64,000 bases of DNA, from assembly GCF_019925205.1 (NCBI RefSeq), contig NC_083567.1, forward strand, positions 24,180,001-24,244,000. Reading direction: 5' to 3'. Shown in pieces: positions 39,191 to 50,245 of the stretch. Made by a program: the position numbers and the translations under genes. Source of the DNA: Metopolophium dirhodum. Lineage: Eukaryota; Arthropoda; Insecta; Hemiptera; Aphididae. The notes beneath the pieces are model-generated. The model searched no databases, was not told the origin of the DNA, and saw nothing but the letters and a program-made list of their open reading frames with translations. Numbering within the stretch: the stretch's first letter is position 1; each line of letters starts with the position of its first letter.

Positions 39191-40200
39191 TATTAATTTA
39201 TATACGCGTACGCGTTTTATGGGGTGAATGACGTATTCTCGCGTTGTGGACCTCATCGCGTCTTATATAATAGTGTCTATATATATATAAATATATATTA
39301 TATGTATAAATTATAATATACCTATTGCAGGTAGTCCGTCGTGTAGGTACTTACCCTCTACAGGGCTGAAAAAAAATTACGACTTCGCACGCGCCCAATG
39401 AAACGCGCCCTTGAATGTTTAATGCGCGCGACTCGGCAGGGTACGTTTATCGTCGAATGGTATGGGTACGCGCGTGTGAGCTTATATGTTATAAATATTA
39501 TTATTATTATTATTACTATTATATCGCGTAGGTATAGCAAGCTGGCAGTACATAATATATATATATATTATTGTTATCACAGCTACAACTCGCGTGTAGG
39601 TACATTGAACCCAGAAAAACGCGAGTAGTACGGCTGTATATCACGTCGTCCAAGGATTTTTCGCGATGTAAAAAAACGACGAGGACTGCGACTACTACTG
39701 CGACGACGACGACGACGACGACGATGCCGCGTCCGCGAAAGAGCTGGTCAATATACTCCCAGTGGGACCCATTGCCGCCGCGTCGCATGGCAAATTCCGT
39801 ACCGAGGGTTTTTTTTTATTTTTTTGTTTTTCGTTTCATTTCGTTTTTGGGTTTTTTTTTTTTTTTGGTTTTTTATTCCATGTCCCGACAATTGTTAGAA
39901 AGGGAAATGGCCGCGCGACCCGGCAGCGTCCCAGTGGCATAGATCACTCGCCCGATGTCCCTGGAGTGCGAATAAAAACTGATATGTGTTTTAGGGACGA
40001 AGACTGCTACGACGGAAAAAACAAGCGCAACGCGACGACCATTAGGGATTTTGTGCGAAAATCTAAATCAGAATTTTTCCACGCATTCGGTTCCGAAAAC
40101 GAAACAAAAATTCAGTTAGACAACGATGTGGGTCGTCGTTCGTACCTACTTACTCTCGTCTCGATCACGCGCGTTGCGCTGGTGTTAGCCTGAACCCTGA
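39191..40200. other. CpG-rich tract with long competing frames, possible promoter
   Basis: GC and CpG content are elevated. Overlapping frames on both strands (39398-39942, 39519-39788, 39762-40193) compete, and parts are translations of the CGA repeat and of T-runs near 39810-39865. The last part of the plus frame (39960-40150) has mixed composition (RNATTIRDFVRKSKSEFFHA) but ends without a donor or a recognised domain. I treat the tract as a putative promoter or leader and do not call a gene. Confidence 0.25.
39701..39723. repeat. (CGA)n trinucleotide repeat
   Basis: There are seven to eight near-perfect CGA units, preceded by imperfect ACT/GCG triplets. On the minus strand they would read as a valine run. 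Confidence 0.8.
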
Positions 40201-41840
40201 CACCTGCATAAAGTTACATACATACATGGAAATGGAAATTTTTTTAACGGTATCCGCCTCTTTATCTAAAAATATTTTAAATTTTCAACATTTATTTTTA
40301 TTTTTTACAGATGATTTATTCGTCGTATAGTAAGTATGCATCAAACATAATATGTTATATATTATATATATGTACATATATGGGTGACGTAACACGCTAT
40401 TTTCCACACAACTCAAAAAAATACTAAAATATAAAAACATAATTTAAATACTTGACTATTCGAGCTTTTTGTTCGTATATTAAATACTAATTATTATTTC
40501 TAACTAACCAATAGTATCAATAAAATTTAACTCCTCATTCATTGTGAAACAACGTTTATTCCAATATAATTTATCAGTTTTTTATACTTTATATACCTAT
40601 TATTTGATATACGAATCAGTAGAACGAGTATTTTAAAGAACAATGAACATCAAATCATTAATATGCATATTAAATCGAATTTGTTTTTATTGTTCGTCAT
40701 CATGACAATTCGATTGTATTTATGTAATCACGGACTAAGACATAAAATATTTATTTCAATGCATAAAAACTAATTTATCGGTTTAACGCTATTAATCGTA
40801 ATTTAATATAAAATACCGTTTTAAATTGTAACATCTAATATTTTCTTATTAGAAACATAATAACTATAGGGCTAGAAACATTTAGTAGATGAATATTTTC
40901 CTATATATTTTCAATTTATAGCAGACCAAGATAGAAATCCATTCTGTTCTTTTAAAAGTTTAAACATTTTAATTTTAAATGCGTATTTTCTATATTTTAA
41001 TAATTTTAGATAAAAACTGCGTATTTCTTAATTTTATTTATTTGAATACATACTTAATATTTTTTTAAATAAATATATTTTAGGTTTTATTAATTATCTC
41101 CTTTCATATCATAGTTATTAAATATTATATAATAATATATTCTCTCTTCTTTTATACACAATTATTTAACTTAGGTTTTTTATTTTCCTAAAGATTTGTG
41201 GAAACTAGCAAAAATCCAATTTTCCCACTATATTACTATAACAAAACTTTTTGATAGTGCCATGTTTTATTATGGCTTGATGGTACTCGACTCAAAGACG
41301 TATTATATACTTGTATGTTAAATTGCAATTTTCTATCACATTTAATTAATATCATATTAGTATATTTTCAATAAAAATAACTTTTTAAAATATACCTATA
41401 GGTATAGTAGGTACTTACCAATTATTTACTGATATATTGTTATTTAATTAATAGTTAAATATAGAAACAATTTATAATTTGTATTCGAATATTTTAATTA
41501 TTAATTCATTATTAATATCTTAATAGTTTTTTTTTTTAATTTTGAGTACCTACCTTCATTTTTTTACATACCTATGTTATTTATTCTAACTTCCATAACT
41601 CGCGAGACCTATTAATTACTATATTATATTAAATTAAATATAAAATAAAACATTACACAATGTTGTATGCCCGTATGTAATATATTGTATAATCATATCG
41701 TAATAATATTATGCTCTGCATTTTAAGCTTTCAAATTCTGTAAAAAACTTGTTCGATTGAAATACATTTTAGTATAATATATACCACGATTTATACCGCC
41801 TACACATAAATTATAATATTATTTTTTCCAGATATTATAC
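40201..41840. other. AT-rich DNA, nothing supported
   Basis: This is uniform AT-rich DNA. No exon, RNA gene or transposon end was recognised. Confidence 0.5.
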
Positions 41841-42546
41841 AGATCAAGAGAACGAATGTTGCAATCGAGTGCATTGCATCGATCGTTTGGCGTTAAGCCG
41901 CCTTATCGCCTGCAAGTGCGTCATGATATAATAATATTATTTATTGTTTTGGATGTTTTGATATAATAATATTATTATGCCGACCGTTAACAATAATAAT
42001 ATTCGTGCGGAGTGAATCGCCATCGATTAATTATTATTATTAATACCGGTCGTACCGTGTTCGAATGTCAGCAGCGTTTATCGGACGCGACAAAGGCACC
42101 CGCGCCCAAAATTAATGTCGACGAGAAAATCAACGAAAACCTGAAAACGTATACCAAATCCAATACACACGGAAACATATTATTATTTACTCAACTGTGC
42201 GCCTACGTGTATTATTCATGGTGTGCCCATCATAACGCATTCGGTTTGTTGTTTACGCGGGCACGACTGGGGGGGGGGGGGTGTAGATTTCTGGTGGTGT
42301 TGTTTTCACACGGTTTGCTAGAGAAAAAGTTGACACTTTGAACCCGGACGGAATGTTTTTTATATGGATTAAAAGCACGGGGGAAAAAAAAACCGAGTAA
42401 AAAAAACAACGCGTGTTCTGAATTCGAAATCGAGGCCTGGTGTTGCCGTCGCGCAAACACTGTCACTATCCGCCGGGAGTAAATTATTTTCCATTACAAA
42501 TAATCCCCTCGCACTTTCATCCGCGGCAAATCGGTTACTCGACGCA

Positions 42547-42582
42547 TATAAAAGCTCTCCAGGGTGAGTATATAATATCATT
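42547..42582 (+). promoter_or_regulatory. TATA box with initiator at suitable spacing
   Basis: TATAAAAG at 42547-42554 matches the TATA consensus. TCATTA at 42578 fits the insect initiator, with its A about 33 bases from the first T of the TATA box. Both are inside a CpG-rich tract. The nearby GTGAGT donor at 42564 lies between the two, so the promoter reading and the donor reading exclude each other for one transcript. Confidence 0.3.
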
Positions 42583-42701
42583 ATATTATACTCTTATGTT
42601 TTGTTTTATCATATCGCCCCTCCCACTTTTTCAGTTATCATTTCTCGCGATGCGCCGCCGCCGCACAAGAGATAACTGCTATTGGCTGTTGTTTTTGCGG
42701 T

Positions 42702-42719
42702 GGGGGGGGGGGGGGGGGG
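42702..42719 (+). repeat. Uninterrupted G18 homopolymer
   Basis: Eighteen consecutive G bases are followed by CAGGTATAAG. This is exceptional in such AT-rich DNA, capable of quadruplex formation, and prone to length errors in assembly. Confidence 0.9.
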
Positions 42720-42775
42720 CAGGTATAAGTACCTGCATCGCTCTTCGCATTTACATTGCGACACTATACTAATAT

Positions 42776-42817
42776 GACGACGACGACGACGACGATGATT
42801 ATGATGATGATGATGAT
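42776..42817 (+). repeat. (GAC)n(GAT)n trinucleotide repeat
   Basis: Five to six GAC units run into GAT units with one TTA interruption. On the minus strand this gives a histidine-rich frame that is not a gene. Confidence 0.8.
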
Positions 42818-43106
42818 CGCTCAACGTCGTGTTGATAAATAAGACCGCAGACGCAGATAAACGAAAACACGCGATAAAACGTACACAGAATTTTCAAATT
42901 AAAACGTTCAAATTGTATTACGATGGGCAGTGTGCCGGCCGGGTTGTGTGTTCCGTTCCTCCGGGAATCCGCGCTTGCACTAAATGCGATTTTCTCATTA
43001 TATCGTCACGGCAAACAAGTCGAAACAAACCTGCACACGTTTATTATAATATAAACTGATACTTGGCATTATTTTGATTCGTTGTAAATAGTGTCTCGGG
43101 ACACTA

Positions 43107-43936
43107 AGACTTGCGTGCATGCTGCATATATATCTTTAGTGTTTATCACAATTTTCCCGGGACGCCTCTTGAATATTTTACACTCGCGCTCGTTTTGGTA
43201 GTTGTTCATCTAAAAATACTATTGTATTGAATCTTTTGTTCACCTAAAATATAATTAGATATAACTATCAAATAAATACAATGTAGGAACTGCGAGCGGT
43301 ATTAGAAATTAGAATTCTTGTTCCTACTTTTTTTTTCCTTTTTTTTTTTTACATTATATTCAAATTCTGTACATCTTCGCGTTTATCGATTTCTGTTTAA
43401 ACGCAAGCTTAAGACGTATATTCTGGTGTAATTTATGAAAGTACACATACAATCATAACTAAAACAATATTTTAGAAACAAATAGTCTACTTCAAACTCA
43501 TTTTTTCACTTTTAATGATGAATTTATTAAAATTCTGATTTTTTAAATTTTTAAATATACTTAGAGACCATATTTCTAAATTGTCTATTCTGCTCAAGGA
43601 GTGTTCTGTAGCGATTCAAAATTCTATTTCTCAAATGAATACCTCCCTTTTTACAGTAAATTATCCGCTAAATAATTTACAGTTAATAATTAACAAACTG
43701 AGGCATTCGTCTAATTTTACCCGATATGATATTATTCTAATTATAAAATTAGATATCTGAATATTAAACAAATACTATTTTATATAAAATTCTATATTTT
43801 ATAAATTCTTTTTTTTATATAGATAATATAATTAATATAAATATTATACATTTTGATTCACTAAGCAATTTATCTGAATTTTATTTTATTGATAAAAAAA
43901 ACGCTTTAACAACAATGGTTATATTAGCCATTTACA
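43107..43936. other. AT-rich DNA, nothing supported
   Basis: The CpG density falls quickly after about 43200. No feature was recognised before the LINE tail. Confidence 0.5.
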
Positions 43937-44430
43937 TTTTTTTTTTTTTTTAAACAGTATTATTATGAAGATATTTTGCTTAATAAGTTTATATAAATCA
44001 GACATTTTTAGAAAATTTATTATTTTGTTGTTTGCATATTCGGCGGTTCCTAGGATTTCGGATAATTGTTCAGGCAGATTGTTTTTTTTCCTGAGGTCTT
44101 CGTATTTTAGACAATCAGTGAGTATGTGTTTTACTGTTGTACGTGTTCCACATGTGGTGCAAATTGGGGGGGGCTTTCTTTAGCCATTAAGAACCCGTGG
44201 GTGAATTTTGTGTGTCCTATTCTTAGTCTGTTTAAGACTGTTTCATTTTTCCTGTTTTGATTGTTTGAAAGCCATTTGAAGATTGATCTTTTAATTTCAC
44301 TGAGTTTTTGGTTTTGTTTTTTCCATATTTTGTCCCATTCTAATGTACATATATTTTTATTTGTTTTTTGATGTCGCTGTATGTTTGTATTTCTATTTCT
44401 ATCTGTTACCAGAATTTGTATCCTCTATTT
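43937..44430 (-). mobile_element. LINE fragment: C-terminal end of the ORF2 polyprotein plus poly(A)
   Basis: On the minus strand the sequence reads LEWDKIWKK, then RLRIGHTKFTHGFLMAKE, then C-T-T-C...KHILTDC, a CX2CX7HX4C knuckle typical of the region after RNase H in Jockey, I and R1-type LINEs. It continues with LSEILGTAEYANNKIINF. It ends in a poly(A) tract (T run at 43937-43951 on the plus strand). A run of eight C bases on this strand, just before the knuckle, shifts the frame, and another shift occurs near 44344, so the copy is dead. Everything upstream of about 44430 (reverse transcriptase, endonuclease) is missing, a usual 5' truncation. Confidence 0.8.
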
Positions 44431-44534
44431 ATTACAATTTTGGTATTTGGAATTTGTAACTATAACTTAGGTCTAAACTTTACAGAATATATTTTTAAAT
44501 ACTCAGATTTTGTTCCTTCCTTATTATTTTATCC

Positions 44535-45415
44535 TTAGTAGGTACTTAAAGTTAAATAACTAAAAAACAACTTTTTTAACTTTGATTTATATGCTTGAAA
44601 ATATTCAAGACAATCATCCTTTTGATAATTTTTTTTCAAAAAAAGGGTATTTCTCAATTTCAAAATAAATTGTTTTCTTTTCAGTACATTCCTTAGATTA
44701 TTTAAAAAAAAATGTAAGTAGGTATTTGAAAATATTATGGTTTTTGAGTAGTTTAACTTGAAACTTCCAAAAATCATTATTAGAGCGAAAATGAGGGTGA
44801 ATATGCTTAATGTATCATATAAGGCTATTAAATTGCCTACTCAACATAACCATTTATGAGCAGGTACAATATAAAAAAAAGTATTTATTTTAAAATAATT
44901 TTTTAATTTTTCGTGATTTTGACAAACTTTATAAAAATTTTGACTATAAATGCTTGAAAAAAAAATGTGACTATGTATTTTTGATATTATATATTAAGTA
45001 CAACTTATAATGCATCATAATTTAAATTTAAAACATACTTAATCATCAATATTTGTAAAAAAAATTAAATTAATTAAAAATGTTTATTTTATAGGCATCA
45101 GAAAGTGCCAAAATGTATGTATGTAAATATAAATATTTGGTGAAAAGTATACTACGCTTATTCGTTTTTGAATTTAAAAAAAAATCCATTTTTTCCTGGT
45201 TTTCTGTACTTATTTTATTAGTTATTCTCGATTGCGAATTCTTACCATCTAAATCTAATTTTCTACCAGAAACCGTTCACGAAATTAAAGGTCAAAGCAA
45301 TTTTATCTGGTATACAATTTTTCTTCAGACACATACACACAAAAAAAAAATACATACTTCAATGTGTTCAATACATTCATTGCTTAACTCAGAATCTAAA
45401 ACTTTATTTATTTTA
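44535..45415 (+). repeat. Unclassified interspersed family, copy E
   Basis: It contains GATTTTGACAAACTTTATAA and GACTATAAATGCTTGAAAAA near 44920-44960, matching the family core. It ends in a decayed 3' signature, ACATTCATTGCTTAACTCAG followed by AATCTAAAAC (about 45373-45402). The frames at 44535-44777 and 45113-45481 lie inside this repeat and are not genes. Confidence 0.5.
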
Positions 45416-47309
45416 ATTAACCTTACAACGAGAAATGTTAATTTTTTAAATTGGTTTTATAAATCAATATATGACGTATAATATAAACAATAGTTACCTA
45501 TTTCAAGTTCAATTAAGAATATGTTTTTGTATTGTAAATTATAATGACTATGGTGTAAGTTTAATCACTTTAATTCAATATTATCAATTATGTTTTCGCT
45601 GGAAACTTTACTAAGGACTTCAGAGTTATGAGTATTATTCAACGATACATCATTTCAACTGTCAATATAGTATACATTACAATTATTATAATGCATAAAG
45701 TATCCATTAGTTAAATATAATAATTATTATTTACTTGAGCACATATGCATTTGTCTTTTGAACCTTCATCTGTTTTTGTTATTTTACTGCTTAACATAAA
45801 ATATAAAATGCGTTTGTTGAAAACAGAAACCGATCAAAAAATATAAAATATTAATTTAATTTAATTTAAAAAAAAAAATGTCTGTAAATAATTTTTAAAT
45901 CACATTTGTTTTCATTTTCATGAACGATTTGATATTTTTTTTTCTGTTAAATGTATTTGTTTTTAATAACAGCATTATATTACATTATTTATATACATTC
46001 CTTTGTACTCATGCTCTGCACGAGTTAGAGGAAAATAATGTGTACACTGAAAACTGTCTGAAAATGTTTACATAAACACCCGAGGGATACCAGTAGGTAG
46101 ACAACTTTACTAGTATGAAATCTATGTCATTTATAATTATAATCAACGTGCGTGTACCACATATGAAATGTTTTTAATATAGGTACTCTATATAGCCGTG
46201 GTCGGCAACCAGCATACCGCAATAAACTCTGTACAGTCGACCATTATAATATTATAATACAGGTATCACGTAGGAGGTACTTACTATAAAAATAAAATAT
46301 AAAACTCTCAGTATATTATATTTGGTTATTTAATGTCAGTGGTGTGCTAATAGTTATAACACCGTTACGTTTACCGATAAGGTGAATTCCGAGCAGTATA
46401 CTTAGAGAGCTCTAAAGCCCCCAACAAGTTATTTTTATGGAAAAATTGAAAAAAAAAATCCAACGACAATTATCCCGTTAAAAATAAGTCTTTTAAAATA
46501 ATTCTAACATAACATTATTACATGCTTATTCTATATTGAGTTAATTAATTGTATATTTTATACATAAAAATGTATAGGTGTAATAATATATTCTGTGGTA
46601 CAATATACATAATACATACACACTACCTTTTTTTTTTTAAAGAACCAACCGACCCTTTTACTTGTCTTAAATAATATTATAAATGTTATAATTATTTTTT
46701 GCGAGACACTCTGGAAAGAAATCTAGTTTAGCACCCCCATAAATGTTTTCTTTAATTATTTTTTTCAGAAACTTCCTTATAGCTTCGTTTAAATAGAAAA
46801 TATCTTTCGACTTGTTATGCAAAACCACCTTGGGTTGGTAACTTGGTAGAAAATCAATTGTTTTGTTGAAGCCTAAAGACCGGGAGGGGTCTTTTTGTCG
46901 ATACGCTTGCTTGGACAGTTTTGTGCCGAATTGTTTTTACAATGTTCAAATACATAATTTAAACTCCATGCCGAATATAGTATATACCCATCAGATGATT
47001 TTTTTGATGAACCAAAAACTGGTTCAAAAACTCAAAGTATTGAGGTGGCATTTAATGAACAAGGCTTGTATATGCTTGTTACATAATATTATCATGAAAC
47101 AATGCCTATACTAGACCAGAAATAATAAAAGCAACATTTCAAAACAGTATTAATTCCAAAATATTAAGTTGTACATAATTTATTATGAAAAAATAGACGA
47201 GGAGTATTGGATGACGTCAGTGACGTACGCAGGATTTTTCCATGGAGGAGGCTAGAAAATTAGTTTACAATTTTATTTTTGTTGTATCTAGTCTAATAAT
47301 TTCAAACGT
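45416..47309. other. AT-rich DNA with scattered element debris
   Basis: GCCGTGGTCGGCAACC at about 46195 resembles one end of a hAT-type element, but no partner end was found. At 46740-47110 composition is more even, and two plus-strand frames carry protein-like pieces (for example SMPNIVYTHQMIFLMNQ) with stops between them. This may be a decayed transposon coding region; family unknown. GTGACGTACGCAGGATTTTT at 47219 resembles another element end. Confidence 0.3.
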
Positions 47310-47860
47310 TTATTCGAGGTATTTCAAAATGTTTGTAACATTTCAACTTTTCTGGTAGAAAAAATGCTCTGATCATAAGCTGCGATGCCCAATGTATGTT
47401 TTTGGAAGCAAATTGGATCTAGTTGGTACTTTTAGCAGGTCGAAATTGAAAATGCTCAGTGCTTTTTAAAATAATTGGAGAAAAAAAAATGAAAATGTAT
47501 TAAAATTGTTTGGTAACCAGCTTGGTTATATCATCCTCACTTGGATTGTATATGATAAGTCTAAATTTTTTTTTTCTATAAATGTCAATAAAATATTATT
47601 TATCCGGTTAAAAAGCTTAAAAATGTAATGCGTAAGTTTTTATTATAGGTAAAATATTAACGATACATAGGCATCATGGTTATTTTTTATAAGCATTTAA
47701 AGTTCAAATTTCGTCAAAACCACAGTTAATTTGTATGGCTAGACAACTTAATACAAGGTCTTTCATACAAATAGTTCATACTTTTACCGAAAAATTACAG
47801 ATAATTTTAGGAAAATTGGTATGCAAATACAATGTTTTTCAAAAATGAATTCATTCTGGT
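47310..47860 (-). repeat. Unclassified interspersed family, inverted copy F
   Basis: On the minus strand it carries the core GAACTTTAAATGCTTATAAA (about 47683-47702) and GTACCAACTAGATCCA (about 47415-47430), in the same order as copies A and B. The 3' signature is not preserved. Confidence 0.5.
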
Positions 47861-48904
47861 CAGACGTATATGAAATGTACGTCTTGCTTACTATAGTTGA
47901 CAGTTGAAACTTAATAAATATTTTTTTTTTAAGTAATATCATAAGGGCAATGGATGACGTGATCTATTTGAATCAAAACGTAATATTTACCATGTTAAAT
48001 TTAATTTAATAATCGGTTATTGTGACATAACGCACTTGTTCCGTGTCCAGTATTAGGCCAAAACTAAGTATAGTTTACAATTTGCATCAAAAGTTTTATT
48101 TCCCGTGATAAAAAGATATTTGATTTTCTAAATGCGGCAAAACGTATAGAATCCATGTATATTTACAAATTGAACTATTTCAATATCACTTAAAAACTCA
48201 CTATTTTATATAAATAATAAGCATAGCGAACTAAATTTAAGTTAAAGCAGAATGTACAATTTCCATTGATTTAGAAATACACATAAACTTTTTTGTATAT
48301 TTTTAATAATTAATTAATTTATACAAATTAAGTGTGCAAATCATTTTGTATGATTTATTTACATATTATTTTTATTGTCTGAAGAATAAAAACATAGTTA
48401 TTATACCTACATAGCATTATGGTTATATTGATAGTAAATTTCACAAAAATTGGAGATGGTCGCAGTGATATCACGTATTATACTAATATTATTCATCTCG
48501 AAAACCTTTGAAAAATGTATACGGTAGAACATAAACATGTATAAAACTAGAAGTCAAGCCTTGTGCGTCAAGCAAAACAGGAAGTAAGTATCTACAATCG
48601 TTTAAATATAGTAATTTTAAATGTAAACATAAATGTTATTATTTCGTTGATATATTATCATAATGTTTGCGTAATGCATTATAAGTATTAAAATAGGTAC
48701 TATATTATTTATTAATGCATAAAATGTATTGCGTTAAAAGGTTAATAATATTTTATTTTGTTTTATTGATATTGTATAATGTAATATAACAATACGTTGT
48801 ATACCACTATACTTATACTCGACTACTTAAATAATTCTTATGTTCTTTTATACGTCTTGCATACGTCTAGGTATGTAACAAATTTTAAATAACTATTCAC
48901 TTAC
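47861..48904. other. AT-rich DNA, one weak exon-like segment
   Basis: This is mostly featureless. At 48537-48583 an ATG followed by 15 codons (MYKTRSQALCVKQNR) runs into a perfect GTAAGTAT donor on the plus strand, with no supporting context. If the exon at 48905 is real, part of this is intron of that minus-strand gene. Confidence 0.25.
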
Positions 48905-49078
48905 AATAAAGCGGTGCTTCTTGATGCTGACACGTTGAACGGATGTGATGGCGCTGCAACGTTGATTTTGTTTGTATATGGTTCTTTCTTCGGAATTTTC
49001 GCCGTGGAAGAATGATCAGGTCCTCCTTGTCGACTGTAGCCTTTGAATTGGTGGCCTCCTTTGAAAAATCCACTCTGA
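48905..49078 (-). CDS. Probable internal exon of an unidentified gene (partial)
   Basis: A GC-balanced island of 174 bases (58 codons' worth) is bounded on the minus strand by an acceptor GGTGCAG (before 49078) and a strong donor GTAAGTGAA (after 48905). The flanks are AT-rich. Two frames are open right through. One reads QSGFFKGGHQFKGYSRQGGP and then NVAAPSHPFNVSASRS, hydrophilic and probably disordered. The other reads VDFSKEATNSKATVDKEDL and then ILPRRKFRRK. In both, the exon length is a multiple of three with equal entry and exit phases, so the exon could be skipped without a frameshift. The acceptor lacks a strong pyrimidine tract. No neighbouring exons were found within a few kilobases, so introns must be long. 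The product is not recognised. Confidence 0.45.
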
Positions 49079-50112
49079 CTGCACCAGTGTTACATGCGGC
49101 CACGTCAGGGATCCAAAAGATTTTAATTGTATATAATGAAAATTAATTCATGAACATTATTACATGGATTTAGTACAAAATTGTATTTATCCTAATTAAA
49201 ATAATTATAACTTTTAATATACAAATACATTCATTATATTATTATTATGTGCATTTCTATTATGTACATCTTAGTGCATTTAAAATAATAAGTAATATTA
49301 TGTTGTGTTCGTTGTAAATACAATGAACACAACATAATACCTATACCTATATATAACCATTATAGGTACCATTTATACCTATATGTTAAAAATATAAAGG
49401 TAATATTAGTACCTACCTAATAATTATATTGATAACTAAAAATATATCAATACCTATTGTTTACTAATGATATATATCATATGAAAATCAATTTTAAATA
49501 CATAATATAAGTCTTATTGAATATTCAAATATTTTTAGAGATATTGATAAAGATTTTTTTTCAATAATTACGATAGAATCTATGATATAAAATCATTTGA
49601 TACTTGGAATATTTGTATATTTTAAGGACAAATTTATCATGAGTACCTCCAATAGTTATAATATTATCAGAAAATTATTGACTAAATACCAGCTTTTTTT
49701 AAATGTTAATATATTTTCCGAGTGTAGACATAAGTTCAAGTAAAGTTGAGTCTATTTCACATGTTATGTCAAAGGCCATGTAAGAAACTGTAGGAATTTA
49801 CAAAACGTATAGTGCCTACGAGAACAATTTTAAATGTTAAAGAAATTACCTTGCAATATTACCACAAACCCGTATAAAAATCTTTAAGACTGTTTTTAAA
49901 TTCCTGATTAGGCTGAATAATTTTATGAATAATTAAATATTAAATAATGTTAAAAATTCCAAAAATAATCAATTGAAGATTCTTTTTATGTCGAAGATGG
50001 TGATTATTTTACTGGTAGTAATATTATCAGTAATAGTAAAATTACAATATAGTTTTATGTTATTTAAGTTACTGAAAATTATCATGTTGTTATGTTTACT
50101 TTGTATACCTAT
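49079..50112. other. AT-rich DNA containing a long palindrome
   Basis: Apart from the palindrome at 49297-49338 and clustered TACCTATA motifs just right of it, nothing was recognised. Confidence 0.5.
49297..49338. repeat. Near-perfect 42-base palindrome
   Basis: The left arm ATTATGTTGTGTTCGTTGTA and right arm TACAATGAACACAACATAAT are complementary at 19 of 20 positions, separated by AA. It would form a stable hairpin or cruciform. No transposon termini surround it. Confidence 0.8.
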
Positions 50113-50245
50113 GCCGGATTGCATAAAACATTTAATGAATCAATAGTGAGCTAATGGTCCCTTAAACAAGATTTAGTGGACCGTGATTGGTCCATTAAAT
50201 TTTTAGTAAACCATTAAATTTAATAAATTGTTTATGCAACCCAGC
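50113..50245. mobile_element. Short fold-back MITE (133 bases)
   Basis: Left end GCCGGATTGCATAAAACATT and right end (reverse complement) GCTGGGTTGCATAAACAATT are closely similar over about 30 bases. Inside, TAATGGTCCC and GGTCCATTA-type blocks are also inverted, so nearly the entire element folds back. There is no coding capacity. The target duplication and superfamily are unclear. Confidence 0.6.

Larger units (their letters stand above)
41841..43106. other. CpG-rich tract with G-runs and promoter-like motifs
   Basis: GC and CpG content are elevated throughout, with G-runs at 42269-42281 and 42702-42719. Competing frames occupy both strands (42012-42341, 42230-42581, 42440-42772, 42609-42824), and none has a good ATG plus splice structure. 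CTCTCCAGG followed by GTGAGT (42564) is a strong donor sequence and could end a leader exon. The tract is best read as a promoter region. Confidence 0.3.

Noticed and set aside
39519..39788. Minus-strand frame with a valine-rich membrane-like segment
   Set aside because: The hydrophobic stretch is simply the translated CGA/GTC trinucleotide repeat.
42609..42824. Histidine- and arginine-rich minus-strand frame
   Set aside because: It is a translation of the GAT/GAC repeat and the C18 run.
45113..45481. Plus-strand frame of 122 codons, the second-longest ATG-like frame in this part
   Set aside because: It lies inside copy E of the interspersed repeat family, overlaps its end signature and has an AT-rich low-complexity composition.
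46195..46210. hAT-type terminal sequence GCCGTGGTCGGCAACC
   Set aside because: A single end without a partner or target duplication is not enough to call an element.
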